Shown here one piece after another: positions 5,683-5,697 of a stretch of 5,697 nucleotides of DNA (its first letter is position 1; the number at the start of each line of letters is the position of its first letter). The stretch comes from an uncultured Clostridia bacterium (GTDB lineage: Bacteria; Bacillota; Clostridia; Oscillospirales; Oscillospiraceae). The stretch lies in the NCBI GenBank assembly GCA_947177005.1, contig CAMWSZ010000223.1, positions 1-5,697 on the forward strand, written 5' to 3'. Position numbers and translations under genes: made by a program. Below the pieces are notes generated by a model, which was not told where the DNA came from, did not search any database, and saw only the letters and a program-made list of their open reading frames with translations.

Positions 5683-5697
5683 AAGATCGCTTTTTGA

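Noticed and set aside
5662..5697. Minus-strand C-terminal tail (11 residues, ending SMENL) of a gene entering from the right
   Set aside because: Eleven codons are too few to support a gene call; noted only as a possibility in the right-edge finding.
1..5697. CRISPR array, tRNA or rRNA genes
   Set aside because: No regularly spaced repeats and no cloverleaf or rRNA-like sequence were seen on reading the window.

Overview
The window looks like an accessory, defence-island-type stretch of a Clostridia genome, probably from a gut Oscillospiraceae/Lachnospiraceae-like Firmicute. The grounds are strong AGGAG-type ribosome binding sites, moderate GC, and the combination of a stand-alone DUF1016 N-terminal protein, a low-molecular-weight tyrosine phosphatase and a YhcG-type nuclease. 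The organism is an inference; no housekeeping marker is present. All supported genes lie on the plus strand.

Left part (1-2058, roughly half G+C): a strong inverted repeat (12-49), probably the terminator of a gene outside the window, precedes three tightly packed genes. They are a DUF1016 N-terminal-domain protein (from ATG 94), a low-molecular-weight protein tyrosine phosphatase (575-1030) and a full-length YhcG/DUF1016 PDDEXK nuclease (1030-2058). The first reading frame runs on through most of the phosphatase gene in another frame. The phosphatase stop and nuclease start share one base (TGATG), so the three look translationally coupled.

Middle (about 2048-5284, clearly more AT-rich): gene debris comes first. 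One protein-like fragment ends at 2230. A second, 2303-2494, overlaps the start of the next gene by 14 bases. Then comes a large PHP-phosphoesterase/SMC-like ATPase gene of the architecture I know as TrlF (2481-5308). It is split by a one-base frameshift near 3104-3131, so it reads as a 216-residue PHP fragment and a 713-residue fragment holding the last PHP motif and the whole ATPase. Catalytic motifs on both sides of the break are preserved, so the break is either recent or a sequencing error.

Right part (5285-5697): the large gene runs without its own stop into a second, degenerate copy of the yhcG 3' end (5285-5519). That copy has two extra bases and an internal deletion removing the ELK catalytic motif. 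The last 8 residues of the large protein are therefore borrowed yhcG sequence. AT-rich sequence follows, with a perfect 11-bp GAAA-loop hairpin (5602-5627) inside a possible small inverted-repeat element.

Taken together, this is a YhcG nuclease operon beside a PHP-ATPase module that replaced or invaded a neighbouring yhcG paralogue and then began to decay. Joint function of the phosphatase, the DUF1016 proteins and the PHP-ATPase is only suggested by adjacency.
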